A DNA stretch of 64,000 nucleotides from Artemia franciscana (Eukaryota > Arthropoda > Branchiopoda > Anostraca > Artemiidae), in assembly GCF_032884065.1 (NCBI RefSeq), contig NW_027063379.1:1117869-1181868 (forward strand), read 5' to 3'. The notes beneath the pieces were generated by a model, which was not told the origin of the DNA, searched no databases, and saw only the letters and a program-made list of their open reading frames with translations. This document shows positions 1 to 11,679 of the stretch, piece after piece (within the stretch, counting starts at the first letter, position 1; the number at the start of each line of letters is the position of its first letter). The position numbers and the translations under genes were made by a program.

Positions 1-46
1 TTAATCACTAATTTAGGAAAACAGTCTTCCTTTTCTCCTTCTGTCT

Positions 47-109
<63 letters not shown>

Positions 110-155
110 TGTGTTTGTGCTGTAGTATTGGTGATTTCTCTTTTCATTATATTAT
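1..155 (+). repeat. Left terminal direct repeat of the Penelope-like element (cut by the window edge)
   Basis: The sequence from base 1 (TTAATCACTAATTTAGG...) recurs at 3797-3894, including the ACAGTCTTCC block, a poly-T tract and the GGTGATTTCTCTTTTC block. The two copies flank a nuclease-RT region, as the pseudo-LTRs of Penelope-like elements do. The T tract is about 58 bases here and about 15 in the right copy. The repeat probably begins before the window. Confidence 0.75.
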
Positions 156-395
156 TCCAGGTTGGATCCAGTGCTGGTGGAGAAAATTTTTTTTTTAGTT
201 TTCTCCCCGACAGACCTTTACCCTGGTCCAGGTTTTTAACCTGATATTGTTAATTATTGGTGAGATGGCACTTATTCAAATTTCATGTTCTTTCATCTTT
301 TTGTTTATGTATTTATTGACCTATTGACCTTGGCATGTTTTTTGGACTTTGATTTGGATGTTGGTTTGTTTTGGATTTATTTTCAATAACTTTTT

Positions 396-1060
396 ATGCA
401 ACAAAACCCAAATATTAGCCTCGGAACTCGGAACGATTTTTTGAAAGTTAGTAAGTGTAAAAGTCGTTGTTTTCTTTGCCAAGATCATTTTGTCCCACGG
501 ACTTCTGTTAAAAGTACATTGTATAATAAAAATTTTGCATGCAAGTTACGTGGTAATGTTAATTGTAGAACAACCAATGTAATTTACCTATTAGAATGTA
601 ATAAATGCTGCCTACAATATGTGGGGGAAACAACTAATAATATATATATAAAAGATTTTCTGGACATAAGACAACAGTTAATAATGAAAAAACTAATAAC
701 TATCTAGTTCAACATTGTAATAATGGTAAATGTTCCATATCAGATATAACTGTCACAATTTTAGAAAATTTAGAATTATAAAATTTAAATAAAGAAGAGA
801 AGAATAATAGACTACGTAAACAGGAGGATTTCTTGATCCATACTCTTGGTACAGCTTATCCTTTTGGGCTAAATGATCGTGTAGCAAAATATGGTGACAT
901 GTCTCATGTTGTTGTTAAATGTATTGATGGTTTTATGGACCATCCTTCTTTTACTTGTCCTACTAAACGTAAAAAACGATCGAGAGGGCATAGGAAAAAT
1001 AATAGAAAAAATGAATTAGATGTACATATGCTTTCTATAGATCTATGCCAGCTACTTTAA
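396..1060 (+). pseudogene. GIY-YIG endonuclease domain of a permuted Penelope-like element
   Basis: This is the N-terminal endonuclease part of a Penelope-like retroelement. The first 80 codons hold a cysteine cluster (CKSRCFLC), then NVIYLLECNKC and QYVGETT, which is the GIY-YIG core with the usual CxxC upstream of YVGxT. A frameshift follows inside a short TA run near 640-655. The protein then resumes in another frame with RFSGHKTT, meets one stop near 780, and ends with LRKQEDFLIHTLGTAYPFGL, the conserved C-terminal GIY-YIG block. The 833-1060 segment is in the same frame as the RT that follows, separated only by stop codons. Nuclease and RT were therefore one polyprotein with the nuclease first. 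Known elements with this order (the Naiad/Hydra/Chlamys group) are described in the literature. The copy is dead. Confidence 0.85.
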
Positions 1061-1069
1061 TCTAGGGGT

Positions 1070-3191
1070 ATGATTTCTGTAATAAAAAGTCTAAATAATT
1101 TATCCAAGAGGAATTTAATCAAACTTTTCTGGGTTGTTAAGAATAATACAGCTCTTGATTATAATTTTAAAGTAATATGTGATACAATTTGCATTCTAAC
1201 TAAAACGACATTTATTTCAAAAAAGAAAAAGTTCGATAAGATTAGTAATAAGGATTACAGATTATATTTACCTATTAATTTTACTTGTAAGCAGATTGAA
1301 GATATTAATTGACCAGAAATTTTAAATCAGCGGCATGTGAAACAGGCCCTTCCTAGTATTTTAAATTATAATGATAGTCCAGTTTTAACTTATAAATTTT
1401 CAAAAACTATTGGGCAAATTATTTTTTCTTATAATTTAATACTAAAAAAACTAGATAGTGATATAAATTGGAAACCGGTTTGTAATTGTAAGCAACTTGG
1501 CCCATTTGTAAATCCTACTTACAAACATGTTATAACAGGGGACTTGTCAATAATAAAGCAAGATGATCTTCAAATTATAATGAATAAAGGGGCTAATTTC
1601 CGTCTTTCTCATCATTTGAAACCATCGAGTGTTCTTGATGGCTTGGAAAATGATTTTGATTTATTTATTGATAAGTGGTGTAAGAAAGAGAATAAAAATA
1701 AAGAGAGTTTTCAAAGTTGGAAGAATTTAATTATTAGTAGAGTAAGAAATAAAATATATTCTAACTTAAAAAATAGTAACACTAAATCATTATTTTATAA
1801 TGCGAAGATTAAACAAGCAGTTGTTAATCTAAAGAATGAATTTGTAATTGTGCCAGTGGATAAAGCTAATAATAATTTTTCCATAATTTGTCAGAAGCTG
1901 TATTGTGATATCTTAAAAAGGGAGTTATGCACAACTAATGTTTACGAAAAGGTAAATATAGAGGATGAGAATTTAATTGAAAAGACTGAAGAAATACTTT
2001 TTAAAAATTTTAATATTAAAATAAATGACAATGATAAAAAGTTCCCTTTCCTATATTGGACTGTAAAATTTCATAAGAATCCCCCTAAACCACGGTTTAT
2101 TGCTGGAGCAGCTAAATGTCCAACCAGCATTGCTGCTACTGACCTCTCTTTAATTTTAAAGGAAATTGTAAATAAACTTAAAACCTATTGTTCTGGTATT
2201 AAAAAATTTTCGTTAAGTGTTAATAATTTGTTGAGTGTTAAGTGTTAACAACATAGTGTTGAGTGTTAATAATTCACTGCAGGTGATAGATTCTTTAACA
2301 ATGGTTTCAGCTAAAAGAATTGAGTCTTTCGATTTTGCGACAATGTATACTAATCTATCACTTAATTTAGTGTTTGATAATTTGAAAACTGTTATAAAGA
2401 AATCTTTCCTCTTATCTAGTAAAAGGTTCTTAAAAATAGACATTTATAATAAAAAAGCTATATGGACAAACTGCTTTAATACTACAGTTAACTTGAGATG
2501 TTACAGCTTGGATATGATTTTTGAGTTATTGGAATTTGTTTTATACAATACTTATATAAGATTTGGGGGTGATTTGTACAAGCAAATTATGGGAATTCCC
2601 ATGGGGGGGGGGCAATGCCAGCCCTTTTATATCTGACTTGTTTTTAAGTCAACTAGAATATAAATATATGATGGATAAGAATAATCCAATTAATTTAAAA
2701 CATGCTTTGTCAAATAATAAAAGATATTTAGATGATATTTTGGTCTTAAATTGTAAGGATTTCATTGATATTTCTAAAAATATATATCCATCAGAGCTTA
2801 TTCTTGAGATAGTCATGGCGCTGGTCATGAAGATCATTTCTTAGATTTAAATATTAATATTTGTGATAATAATAAATTAAGTTTTAAAATGTATGATAAA
2901 ACGGATGATTTTGATTTTGAAGTGATTAGTTTCCCATTCCCTGAAAGTAATATACACTCAAATATCACATATTCAGCGTTTTTCTCACAGTAACTTCGTT
3001 ATGCAAGGATTTGTAGTAATTATATTGATTTTAAAAATAGATGTAAAATCTTAAGCCAAAAATTGATATCAAGAGGTTTTTCTGCAAATAATTTAACTTG
3101 TCAATTTAAAAAATTTAGTTTTCATTATAACGAACTTTTAAATAAATATCAAAAGAATTATCTAGAAATACGTAAAGAAATTTTTAACTAA
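1070..3191 (+). pseudogene. Reverse transcriptase of the permuted Penelope-like element
   Basis: The RT follows the GIY-YIG domain in the same frame. The linker runs 1070-1312 to a stop at 1310-1312, and the next segment starts at 1337. Visible RT blocks in order are KFHKNPPKPRFIAG, SFDFATMYTNLSL (motif A), MGIPMGGG then NASPFISDLFLSQLE (motif B, split by a frameshift in a run of Gs near 2605), and KRYLDDILVLN (motif C, both catalytic Asp present). A thumb-like tail follows, with FPFPESNI, an in-frame TAA at 2991, then LRYARICSNYIDF and LISRGFSANNL, ending at 3191. A short slippage duplication (2213-2275, repeats of GAGTGTTAA) disrupts the frame before motif A. No nuclease lies downstream of the RT, which excludes the ordinary RT-then-EN order for this copy. 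It is inactive by at least three frame breaks and several stops. Confidence 0.88.
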
Positions 3192-3796
3192 TTTCGGAGG
3201 TTCGAGAAATGTTGTCACAGCGCCATTTATTTTGAATTGTGTTTCTAATTGAGCGGATTTTCTAAAAGATTAGCCACATGGTAAAGATGAATTATATAAT
3301 TGTTTAGTTCATTCAGTTTTTTTTGCAATGTGTTAATATTTGTGATTTGGTAAAATTTATAATATTTAGTTTACCTATTGTTGCTAAAAGGAGGGATATA
3401 TTAACAGGATAAGCTTGTTTTTGGTTTTACTTGGTTGTTTTACATTTGATGTTTTTTTTTCATAGGCATGTATTTTGGGGGTGATACCTGACGCGGGGAT
3501 GCCATGGATATTCTGTGGTAGCCACAACACTGTGCTGGGTAGAGAATTTAGAGTTGCGAAACCCTATATAGGCCAGTGTATTCTCCTGATGAGCCCTTAT
3601 GTTGGGTGTTGCCTCTGAATTATTTGTCTATATTATTTTTTCTATTGTTTGGTAAATGACGACTTATACTTATTGACGACATGACTGCCTGTCCATGGAT
3701 TATTCTTTATGGTTGATTGTGTGTGGCTATGCTGTTTTGACCTATGTGATTGTATGGATGAGTAGGGCTAAGGCCTCATTCAAGTGCTGGTCTATA
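3192..3796 (+). other. 3' untranslated region of the Penelope-like element
   Basis: This is non-coding sequence between the RT stop and the right terminal repeat. It contains CTGATGAG (3586-3593), which resembles the start of a hammerhead ribozyme core, and GCGAAAC (3556-3562). They stand in the wrong order for a type I hammerhead and no cleavage-site helix can be drawn. Nothing else is recognisable. Confidence 0.5.
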
Positions 3797-4600
<804 letters not shown>

Positions 4601-5055
4601 CCTCATTATTCTAATCGTCTTTTATATTCCCTGAGTCCCAGTCGTCATGTGTGTCCTGGTCTCCCGGTCTGTAGTGTCATCTTATAATGACGTCATGATT
4701 GCCCTTGAGCTTTGTTGATGGTGATTTCTAATCGAACATTCCCTGTGTCCCGGTCGTCATTTATATATCCCCCTGTGTCCCCGGCGTCCCCGTTGTAGTC
4801 GTGTCCCTGTGTCCTGGTCGTCATTTATATTCCCTGTGTCCCGGTGTTCCAGTCTGTAATTTCTGTTTGAGCGTCCCGGTCGTCATTTATATTCCTTGTG
4901 TCCCGGTCGTCATTTGTGTCCCGGTCTGTAATTTCGTCAGTCGACAAACAACTTCATGACGACATACAGCTCAATCCTTATAATAACGTCAGTCAACAAA
5001 CATGACGTCAGTCGACACTCAAACATGAAGTCAGTCAATAGACACACAAAGAAAC

Positions 5056-5059
<4 letters not shown>
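4601..5059. repeat. Helitron-associated tail with degenerate short repeats
   Basis: No gene is seen. The segment holds repeated short phrases (CCCTGTGTCCCGGTCGTCAT and variants) and several TGACGTCA / GACGTCAGTCGAC blocks. The same TGACGTCA phrases occur at the 5' end of the intact Helitron (42.66-42.75 kb), so this is likely its reverse-oriented 5' region, joined to the helicase end by an internal deletion. Confidence 0.5.

Positions 5060-5139
<80 letters not shown>
5060..5139. repeat. (TA)n microsatellite, about 80 bp
   Basis: A pure AT/TA dinucleotide tract. Confidence 0.97.
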
Positions 5140-5144
<5 letters not shown>

Positions 5145-5269
5145 GTTTCTATTTGTAAGAGCGTGCAGGAATAAATAATTGTTATTATCATTATTTTTTA
5201 TTTTTTTAACTACTGTTTAGATTTTTTCTTATGATTTTTTTTTCTGTTTTACATTCAATCAGCAATCAG

Positions 5270-5355
5270 CAATTCAATTGCCTCATCAAGTGAGTCATCA
5301 AGTTCGAATGAAGATTCCTCATCAAGTGAAGAAGAACGAGAGGAAGGTCACGAAG
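5270..5355 (+). other. Possible small Ser/Glu-rich exon
   Basis: A pyrimidine-rich stretch ending in TCAATCAG and CAATCAG precedes an open frame rich in Ser and Glu (SSSESSSSNEDSSSSEEERE). It ends at CACGAAG|GTAACC, a fair donor site. An acidic serine run could belong to many nuclear or secreted proteins. No neighbouring exon with a matching phase was found, so this remains a candidate only. Confidence 0.25.
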
Positions 5356-5382
5356 GTAACCATTTATAGGTTAAAATAGACT

Positions 5383-5905
5383 ACCAAGCCCGTTTTTATG
5401 GCACTTGGAATTAACCAAGTGACATATTGCAATCGCAAATTTTGTCGGTCCCAGTTTTGCTATGTTAGGTACTTCCAGGTAAGCTAGGACGCATCAGGAA
5501 CCGTACCAAATTAAATTAGAAACAGCTGTTTTCCCAATTTGACCATCTGGGGTGGGGTGGGGGGTGCTGGGGCTGGTTAATTCGGAAAAAATAGAAAAAA
5601 TGAAGGATTTTTAACTTACGAACGGTTGATCAGATCTTAATGAAATTTGATGTTTGGAAGGATGTCGTGTCTCAGAGCTGATTTTAAGTCCTAACCAGAT
5701 TTAGTGACATTGGGGGGGGGGGGCTGGAGGGGGAAAATCTAAAATCTTGGAAAGCAATTAGAGTGGAGGGATCGGGATGAAACTTGGTGGGAAAAATAAG
5801 CACAAGTCCTAGATACATGATTGACATAACCGGAACAGATCCGCTCTCTTAGGGGTAGTTGGGAGGGGGGAGTTTTCTCTTCAATGAATTATCTGTTAAA
5901 ATGTT
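5383..5905. repeat. Interspersed repeat family R1, copy 1
   Basis: It shares a series of blocks with 10545-11600: CACTTCCAG, GCTAGGA, CCCGATTTGA-like, CTTAATGAAATTTGATG, TTGGAAGGAT, a G-rich run, AAAATCTTGGAAA and GTGGAGGGATCGG. No coding potential is evident. The G runs vary in length between copies. Confidence 0.7.
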
Positions 5906-6595
5906 TGTGTAATAGTGCAAATTTTATCGGACGGCGAACTTCCCGTAGCCTATATTTCTAAACGTCATCCAGTATAAATGATTTCTTAGAATCTGCAACC
6001 TCTTGGAAAGTTTTACAAAACACTCCACAAAAGTTTCCACACCGCTACAAAAGTTCCGGTTGTAATCTCTTCGTAAACACCAAAAACAAGTAGAACAATA
6101 GGGAATTTCTCAAGACAGTTGGAAACAAATTTGAATGAAGATTTCGGCAAAAGTTTGTGAACCAGTGCAAATTTTATCGGACGGTGAACTTCCTTTGGCC
6201 TATATTTCTAAATGTCACCCAGTATAAATGATTTCTTATAATCTGCATCCTCTTAGACAGTTTTACAAACATATCTGTAGCCCACTTTACAGCAAATACT
6301 TTGTGAAGTAGTGCAAATATTGAAGTTTACGGACTGTAAACGTTTAGTAGCCTGTGTGTACAACAATGTATTTTTAACATATTTGTTAAGTGATGGAAAT
6401 TTTATAGGACAGTGAACTTCTCGTAGCCTATATTTCGAACAGTCACCCATTGTACATGATTTCTTAGGATCTACCAACTCTTGGATAGTTTTACAAAACT
6501 TTCCACAAAAGTTTCCACACAGGTACAAAAGGTCCGGATGTAATGTCTTCGTAAACAGAAAAAACAAGAAGAACAGAAGGGATTTTCTCAAGTGG
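5905..6595. repeat. Tandem repeat, about 240 bp period, three partial copies
   Basis: The block GTGCAAATTTTATCGGAC, followed by GTGAACTTC and TAGCCTATATTTC, begins near 5918, 6168 and 6392 (the last more diverged). Each is followed by a GATTTCTTA block, a CTCTTGGA-like block and TTTTACAAA. The first and third copies also share CACAAAAGTTTCCACAC. I see no gene here. Confidence 0.75.
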
Positions 6596-6635
6596 GAAAA
6601 AATTTGAATGAATATTTCGGCCCTATGTCCAAGGG

Positions 6636-6862
6636 CCGGTCAATGTCATTGCTTATCACCTGGTTTGTAACTGGTTCAAACGCCCTTGACCTCTCAAATG
6701 AATTTACGAAGGGTAATATAGCATTTTCTGAATTTCATTTCAATATTATTAACTTGACCGTTCCGGTCAATGTCATTGCTAATCACCTGGTTTGTCACTG
6801 CTTCAAACGCCCTTGACCTCTCAAATGAATTTACGAAGGGTAATATAGCATTTTATGAATTT
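6636..6862. repeat. Tandem repeat, about 127 bp period, two copies
   Basis: The phrase CCGGTCAATGTCATTGCT, then ATCACCTGGTTTGT and CAAACGCCCTTGACCTCTC, occurs at 6636 and again at 6763 with few differences. The open frame across it is a product of the repeat, not a gene. Confidence 0.8.
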
Positions 6863-6984
6863 TTTATTTTCACTTGAATGACTTCATTATTCTTTGCTAT
6901 ATCACTGTTTTGAGTCACAAATAGGGGTTCAGAAATTACGGTCAAAATGTAGTTTAATAACTCTTCTAGTCTGTCTTTTAATGT

Positions 6985-7345
6985 TTAAGAATATCAAGAT
7001 TTGTCTGGCAAGCAATATCTTTAACACAGGGATTTGGATACGTTAAATTTTCTCTCGTAACATATGAGTAAGGTTCGGTCTGAACTGATACCTCACGTGA
7101 GTTGGTGCGTAATTTTCCAATGGTGGTGTTCAGAGTATAGGATGGTTCGACGGAAGAAAAATCCTGGCCCTCAGTCTGACAAGAAACTTCAAGAGGGGGG
7201 GAGACGTCACTTCATGTTGTAAATAGGGAGAAACTACAGTCAACTTCTGCGAAGAAGGGAGCACCGGCGATTCAAGCTCTTTTAAGATATTAAGCATCCT
7301 AGCTCTTGAATTTGGAGAACAAGGGGTGTGAGGTAAAGATTTAAA
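6985..7345 (-). pseudogene. Retrotransposon ORF1-like segment with repeated S-x-QTE motifs
   Basis: On the minus strand a nearly open frame continues just downstream of the PHD-type finger at 7349-7552. It contains three spaced motifs of the form VSCQTEG, VSVQTEP and IACQTNL. A single frameshift at a run of seven Cs (plus-strand G run near 7195-7201) separates its first 30 codons from the rest, and it ends at a TAA near 6987. Such Gln-Thr repeats next to a PHD finger resemble the gag-like ORF1 of some LINE families. Adjacency and strand support this, but no RT in the right position was found. Confidence 0.45.
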
Positions 7346-7348
7346 ATG

Positions 7349-7552
7349 TTAATTTAAAGAATTTACCTTATTGAGTGGCATTTTCTTAGAGGAGCAGTCA
7401 GGACAACACCAGCTCTCCCTCCAATTAGCTTTATCAATTTTGACACATTTTTCCGTTCCTGCACGAAACGAGCAATCGCACCCTCCACACTTCACAGAGT
7501 TTGAAAAGACTCTAAGCCTACATTCGGGGCAAATTAGTCTTTGTCTGATCAT
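7349..7552 (-). pseudogene. PHD/zinc-finger domain, probable LINE ORF1 relic
   Basis: A 67-codon minus-strand frame has the cysteine pattern CPEC...CGGCDC...C...W...CCPDC, with a Trp before the last pair, typical of PHD-like zinc fingers. Fingers of this type occur in ORF1 proteins of CR1-like and related LINEs as well as in host chromatin proteins. The frame ends shortly after AATAAG|GTAAAT, which could be a splice donor. The downstream frame with QTE repeats is on the same strand. I favour a retroelement ORF1 but cannot exclude an exon of a host PHD gene. Confidence 0.5.
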
Positions 7553-7817
7553 TGTTTTTTAAGAGGTTAATGGTCCGGCTGAAAATGTTGACACTCATTA
7601 TGGGCCATCTCCCATGGTGGGGAATCCACAAAGGGAAAAGTATCCATCCACTGAGAAGACCACTCTGGAAAATCCTATACAAAAAAATTTCAGGTGTGGC
7701 AAGGAGGAATAGAGCTATGTTTTAAGCTTTTACAGCACTTTAGTTTTGTTCTGGTCTCGAAAGCTGTTTTATTGTGTTTTTCTTTGTGTCAGTTATCGAA
7801 GAAAATACAGACCCTAC

Positions 7818-7925
7818 CTGGTTCAGGCGATTGGTGAGAATCTTACAAGCAATGAGACCTGGACATTGCAGATGTTTCAATTTTGAAGTTTGTTCATCAC
7901 CATCCAACTTGGTTGCTGGTGCCAT
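7818..7925 (-). other. Possible short coding exon upstream of the PHD segment
   Basis: On the minus strand an ATG at 7925 opens 36 codons ending at AACCAG|GTAGGG, a good donor. It lies about 260 bp upstream of the PHD frame on the same strand. The phase (0) does not fit the best acceptor before the PHD frame, so the link is unproven. Confidence 0.22.
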
Positions 7926-8004
7926 CTGTTTTTCGGTTTTTGTTTTTTTAGTTATTTTTCTTACTATTTACATTGATTTTTGCAATATTCGTAATAGGTG
8001 TTAA

Positions 8005-9200
8005 GTGATATTTGTTTCTATGTTTTCATTTACGTACAAAATTCTTCAACCTTATTTGGGGACAACTCCCTTTTCGTTTGGTTCTAACCGGTTATTATAA
8101 ATAGATGAAAACTTGTTTGGGCACTTACATATTATCCAGAATACACTCGAGTAGTTTGCGTTGTTTGATCCGAGTAAACTGGTTTTTCTCCCGCATTTTA
8201 TAATTTTGCTTTCCTGTGAAAGAAACCACGATGCGGGTATACTTTAATTGAATATTTAATATATATAGAGGTGGTTAGGTTAGGCATTTAATATAATGCG
8301 TTCTGGGCCGCCTACTGTCCATATTTTGTTGTTGTAGTTTCAGTAATTTTGTTGCTAAAATATTATATTTTCACCATATTTTGGTATATTTCATTGTTAT
8401 TAACCTAACTTCACTTCTTGAGTGTGTTTTGGATAATGCATAAGTAACCATAATTGTATCATAAATTGATTAACGCATCATCTTTTTCAATAAATTAACA
8501 TGAGAAAAGAACTGAATTTTCATTTATGCCAGGCTCATCTTAATGAAGCATATCTCAATTGCTTGTCTCATTACTGAGCGTTCGAAGAGCACAAACAATT
8601 GCCGTCTAATTTGAATAAGAAAGATCTAAAAACAGGAAAATCAATACATGTCGCAAGTTACCACCGAATGCAATGTCATACGTCAATAGAAATCAGTGAG
8701 CAATCAATACAATAAAGACAGAAAGCGTACCATGTTCCTTCCAGATCAACTATTCCCATATACGAATGTATGAGCAAGTTGCACCATTAAAGTGCTTGCA
8801 CTCGGTCTCTGACCTCCTTTGAACAATCAACCAATTAATTTATTTTAAAAAACATAATCAATAATTTAGCCTCGACTCAAAAGCATAGCTCGTGTGAGCC
8901 GAAAAACAAAACAAAGAAGGGGAAAAAATAAAAGCCAGACAAAAAAGTTGACAGAGCAAGTAAATACAAAAAGAAAGATGAAAGTTGATAATGTAAAAAA
9001 CGAAAGTTAAAACAGAAATCATAGACACTTAGTCAAAATAAATTTGAAAATTAGTATGGGAGGAAAATTTTTATATGTTGTAACGGTTAATATTTTTAAG
9101 AGACGAAAAGCTCTCGAGAAACTATTGAATTTAATTCAATTCAATTCTTAATTAAAAAAAAGATGAAGACGGATTTATAAAAAAAAAGACAAACACGGCG
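8005..9200. other. AT-rich stretch with no recognisable gene
   Basis: Stops occur in all frames, and there are no splice-bounded conserved frames or terminal repeats. A short TATATA run lies near 8265. I see nothing further to annotate. Confidence 0.6.
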
Positions 9201-9229
9201 GATAGACCATAGAGGTTAATCATAGGAGG

Positions 9230-10500
9230 TTAATCTCAAAACGTTATAAGAGTTATGTATTTTAAGGGACGAGAAGCTCTCAAGATTTTTTGAAGTATCG
9301 GGAAGGGAATTCCTAAGTATGATAGAAGTGAAAATTGGCAATTGGCAAGCAAAGTTAGTGCTCCGGTGAGGTTGGAGAAATTGGTTTGAGCGTGAGCAGA
9401 GGGAGCATCCAGGATTCAGAGAGGAGGAAGGAGTTTAAAAGTGTATGTGGTTATCGGGTAAAACTCCGTGACAGGCAGTGTGTGCAAGTCTTGGGTTAGC
9501 AAGCTTAATCAGATTTGCAACTTCAGTTAATCCAGTAGTTGTGTATGGACCAGAGGTAGGTCACATTCGAGAAAGCAGGAAAGTAGCTTTAACAGCTTTA
9601 TTCTTTGCTATTTTTAATGCTTTCAGACTGCTTAAGACATGCTTGTATTTCCCCAAACTTTGCAACAGTAATTAACACGGTAGAATAAAAGCATTATACG
9701 TCATTAGTAGTCTCATAATGATTAAAGCTATTAGCTTTGTAGAGGGTAGCTACTTGGCGAGAGGGAACAGGAGATAATTGACATGTTGTTTGAACGTAAG
9801 GCCAGAGTCCAAGTAAACGCCAAGGAATTTCGTCATCTCTGTCTGGGGAAGTTTTGTATTATAAGTAAAAAATTATGGCCCTGTTGAGTTATCTTGTGAT
9901 TATTCTGGAAGATAATGAAGGATTATCTTTAATTGGCATTCAGATCCTTGTAATTGACGTTGCACCAGATTTGCACACTTTTCAGCACCTCATTTGTTTA
10001 GTTTCCAATGCAGAGGTAGATTCAGCATCTATAAAAATGTTAATATTGTCAGCGAAGGCTACAAAGCATATGAGAGAGTCAATATCGCGCATAAGATCAT
10101 GAATGAACATGATGAGCAAAAGTGCCCCCCAATTCTTGGGGCACATCAAATAGAACGCCGAGTGGGTTAAATTTGCTTTCCCTACAGCCACGTACTCTTT
10201 TCTTAGTGATAGATATGACGCAAACCAATTATGAGGCAGTCCAAAGATATTGAAATTATTTTACTTTTTTATTAGTATTTGGTGCGAAAAATGTGAAAGG
10301 CTTCAGAAAAGTCCAAGAATTGGCCAACGACCAGCAAACCCTGATCTATGTCCATTCTAATGAACTCTGTCGAATCAATTAAGGCATAATTAGTGCTCAA
10401 ACCTCTAAGATAATCATATTGGTTCTTGTAAAGACATTCATTCACGTCGAGAAACTCATAAAGACGATTCTAGAGTAAGTGCTTACGGACTTTTGACATG
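9230..10500 (-). pseudogene. Decayed LINE reverse transcriptase (C-terminal two thirds)
   Basis: Reading the minus strand from 10500 downward, RT blocks appear in order although in shifting frames. First is VVGQFLDFSEAFHIF (motif A, usual form DFSKAFD). NWGALLLIMFIHDL follows (motif B region, usual GxPQGSxLGPLLF), then FADNINIF (motif C, usual FADD). LGVYLDSGLTFKQHV comes next, and a C-terminal tail near 9330-9420 with a leucine-rich LRNSLP phrase. At least four frame breaks and several stops are present. The second catalytic Asp reads Asn. No endonuclease domain is visible upstream, so the copy is 5' truncated or its 5' part is unrecognisable. Confidence 0.7.
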
Positions 10501-10544
10501 AGTAGTAGGATATAGATAGATCGATAACTGCTAATTAGACTCTC

Positions 10545-11600
10545 GTATCCTTTTTATGGCACTTGGTTAATGTGACACATAGTGACAAATAGCGATCGCA
10601 AATTCTGTCGGTATGTCTGTCTGTCTGTCGGTCTGTCTTTCCCGGTTTTGCTACTTTGGGCACTTCCAGGCAAGCTAGGATGATGAAACTTGGCATGTGT
10701 ATCAGGGACCGGACCAGATTAAATCAGAAATAGTTGTTTTCCCGATTTGATCATCTGGGGGAGAGGAGTGAAGGGCCGGTTCATTCAGAAACAAATAGAA
10801 AAAATGAAGTATTTTTAACTTACTAACGGGTGATGGGATCTTTATGAAATGTGATGTTTGGAAGGATATCATGTGTCAGAGCTCTTATTTCAAATCCCTA
10901 GCTGATCCGGTGGGATTGGAGTGGGGGGGGGGGTTGGAGGGGTTTTGGAGCCTAAAATCTTGGAAAACTCTTAGAGTGGAGGGATCGGTATGAAACTTGA
11001 TAGGAAAACAAGAGGAAGTTCTAGAAACGTTATTGTCATAACCAGAATGAATATGCCCTGTTTGGGGGAGTTTGGGGGAGGGGGTAATTCTGAAAAATTA
11101 AAAAAAGAGGTATTCTAACTTACGAAGGAGTGATCGGATCTTAATGAAATTTGATGTTTGGAAGGATATCATGTCTCACAGCTTTTATATTCAATTTCAA
11201 CCTTATCCGGCGACGGAATGTTGGGGGGGGGGGCCTAAGATCTTGGAAAATGCTTAGAGTGGAGGGATCGGGATGTAACTCGCTGGGAAGAATAAGCACA
11301 AGTTCTAGATATTGACATAACCGGAATGGATCTACTCTCTTTGGGGGGTGAGAGTAATTATAAAAATTAGAAAAAATGAGGTATTTTTAACTTAAGAAAG
11401 AGTAATCGTATCTTAATGAAATTTCATATTTAGAAAGACCTCGGAACTCAGATCAATTATTTTATATCCCGACCAGTGTCGTTGGGGAGGGAGGGGGGCT
11501 GAAAATCTTGGAAAAAGCTTAAAGCGGAGAGGTCGGGATGAAACATGGTGCAAAGAATAACCACAAATCCCAAGATAGGTGACTGACATAACCTGACGAG
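10545..11600. repeat. Interspersed repeat family R1, copy 2, with three internal tandem units
   Basis: The segment starts with CACTTGGTTAATGTGAC and a short GTCTGTCTGTC run. It then repeats a 260-300 bp unit three times: a TTTTTAACTTA-like block, ATCTTAATGAAATTTGATG, GGAAGGATATCATGT, a G run and CTTGGAAA, near 10800, 11105 and 11365. It is related to 5383-5905 and non-coding. Confidence 0.72.
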
Positions 11601-11679
11601 GAAGACGAGGAAATAAATGAATATGGAACAAGAGAGAGACAGATCGTTCTGGGACGAGAGGGACGAGGAACAGGGTCAT

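Noticed and set aside
3545..3615. Hammerhead-like core words CTGATGAG and GCGAAAC in the Penelope 3' region
   Set aside because: Penelope-like elements can carry hammerhead ribozymes. Here the GAAA comes before CTGATGAG, no GAAA follows the CCC/GGG helix, and no cleavage triplet with pairing arms can be drawn.
6253..6816. Short frames on both strands near 6.3-6.8 kb
   Set aside because: They lie entirely within two tandem repeats and have no domain or conserved motif.
11413..11679. Minus-strand 88-codon frame rich in Pro, Phe and Arg
   Set aside because: It reads through a repeat unit (R1 family) whose other copies are not open.
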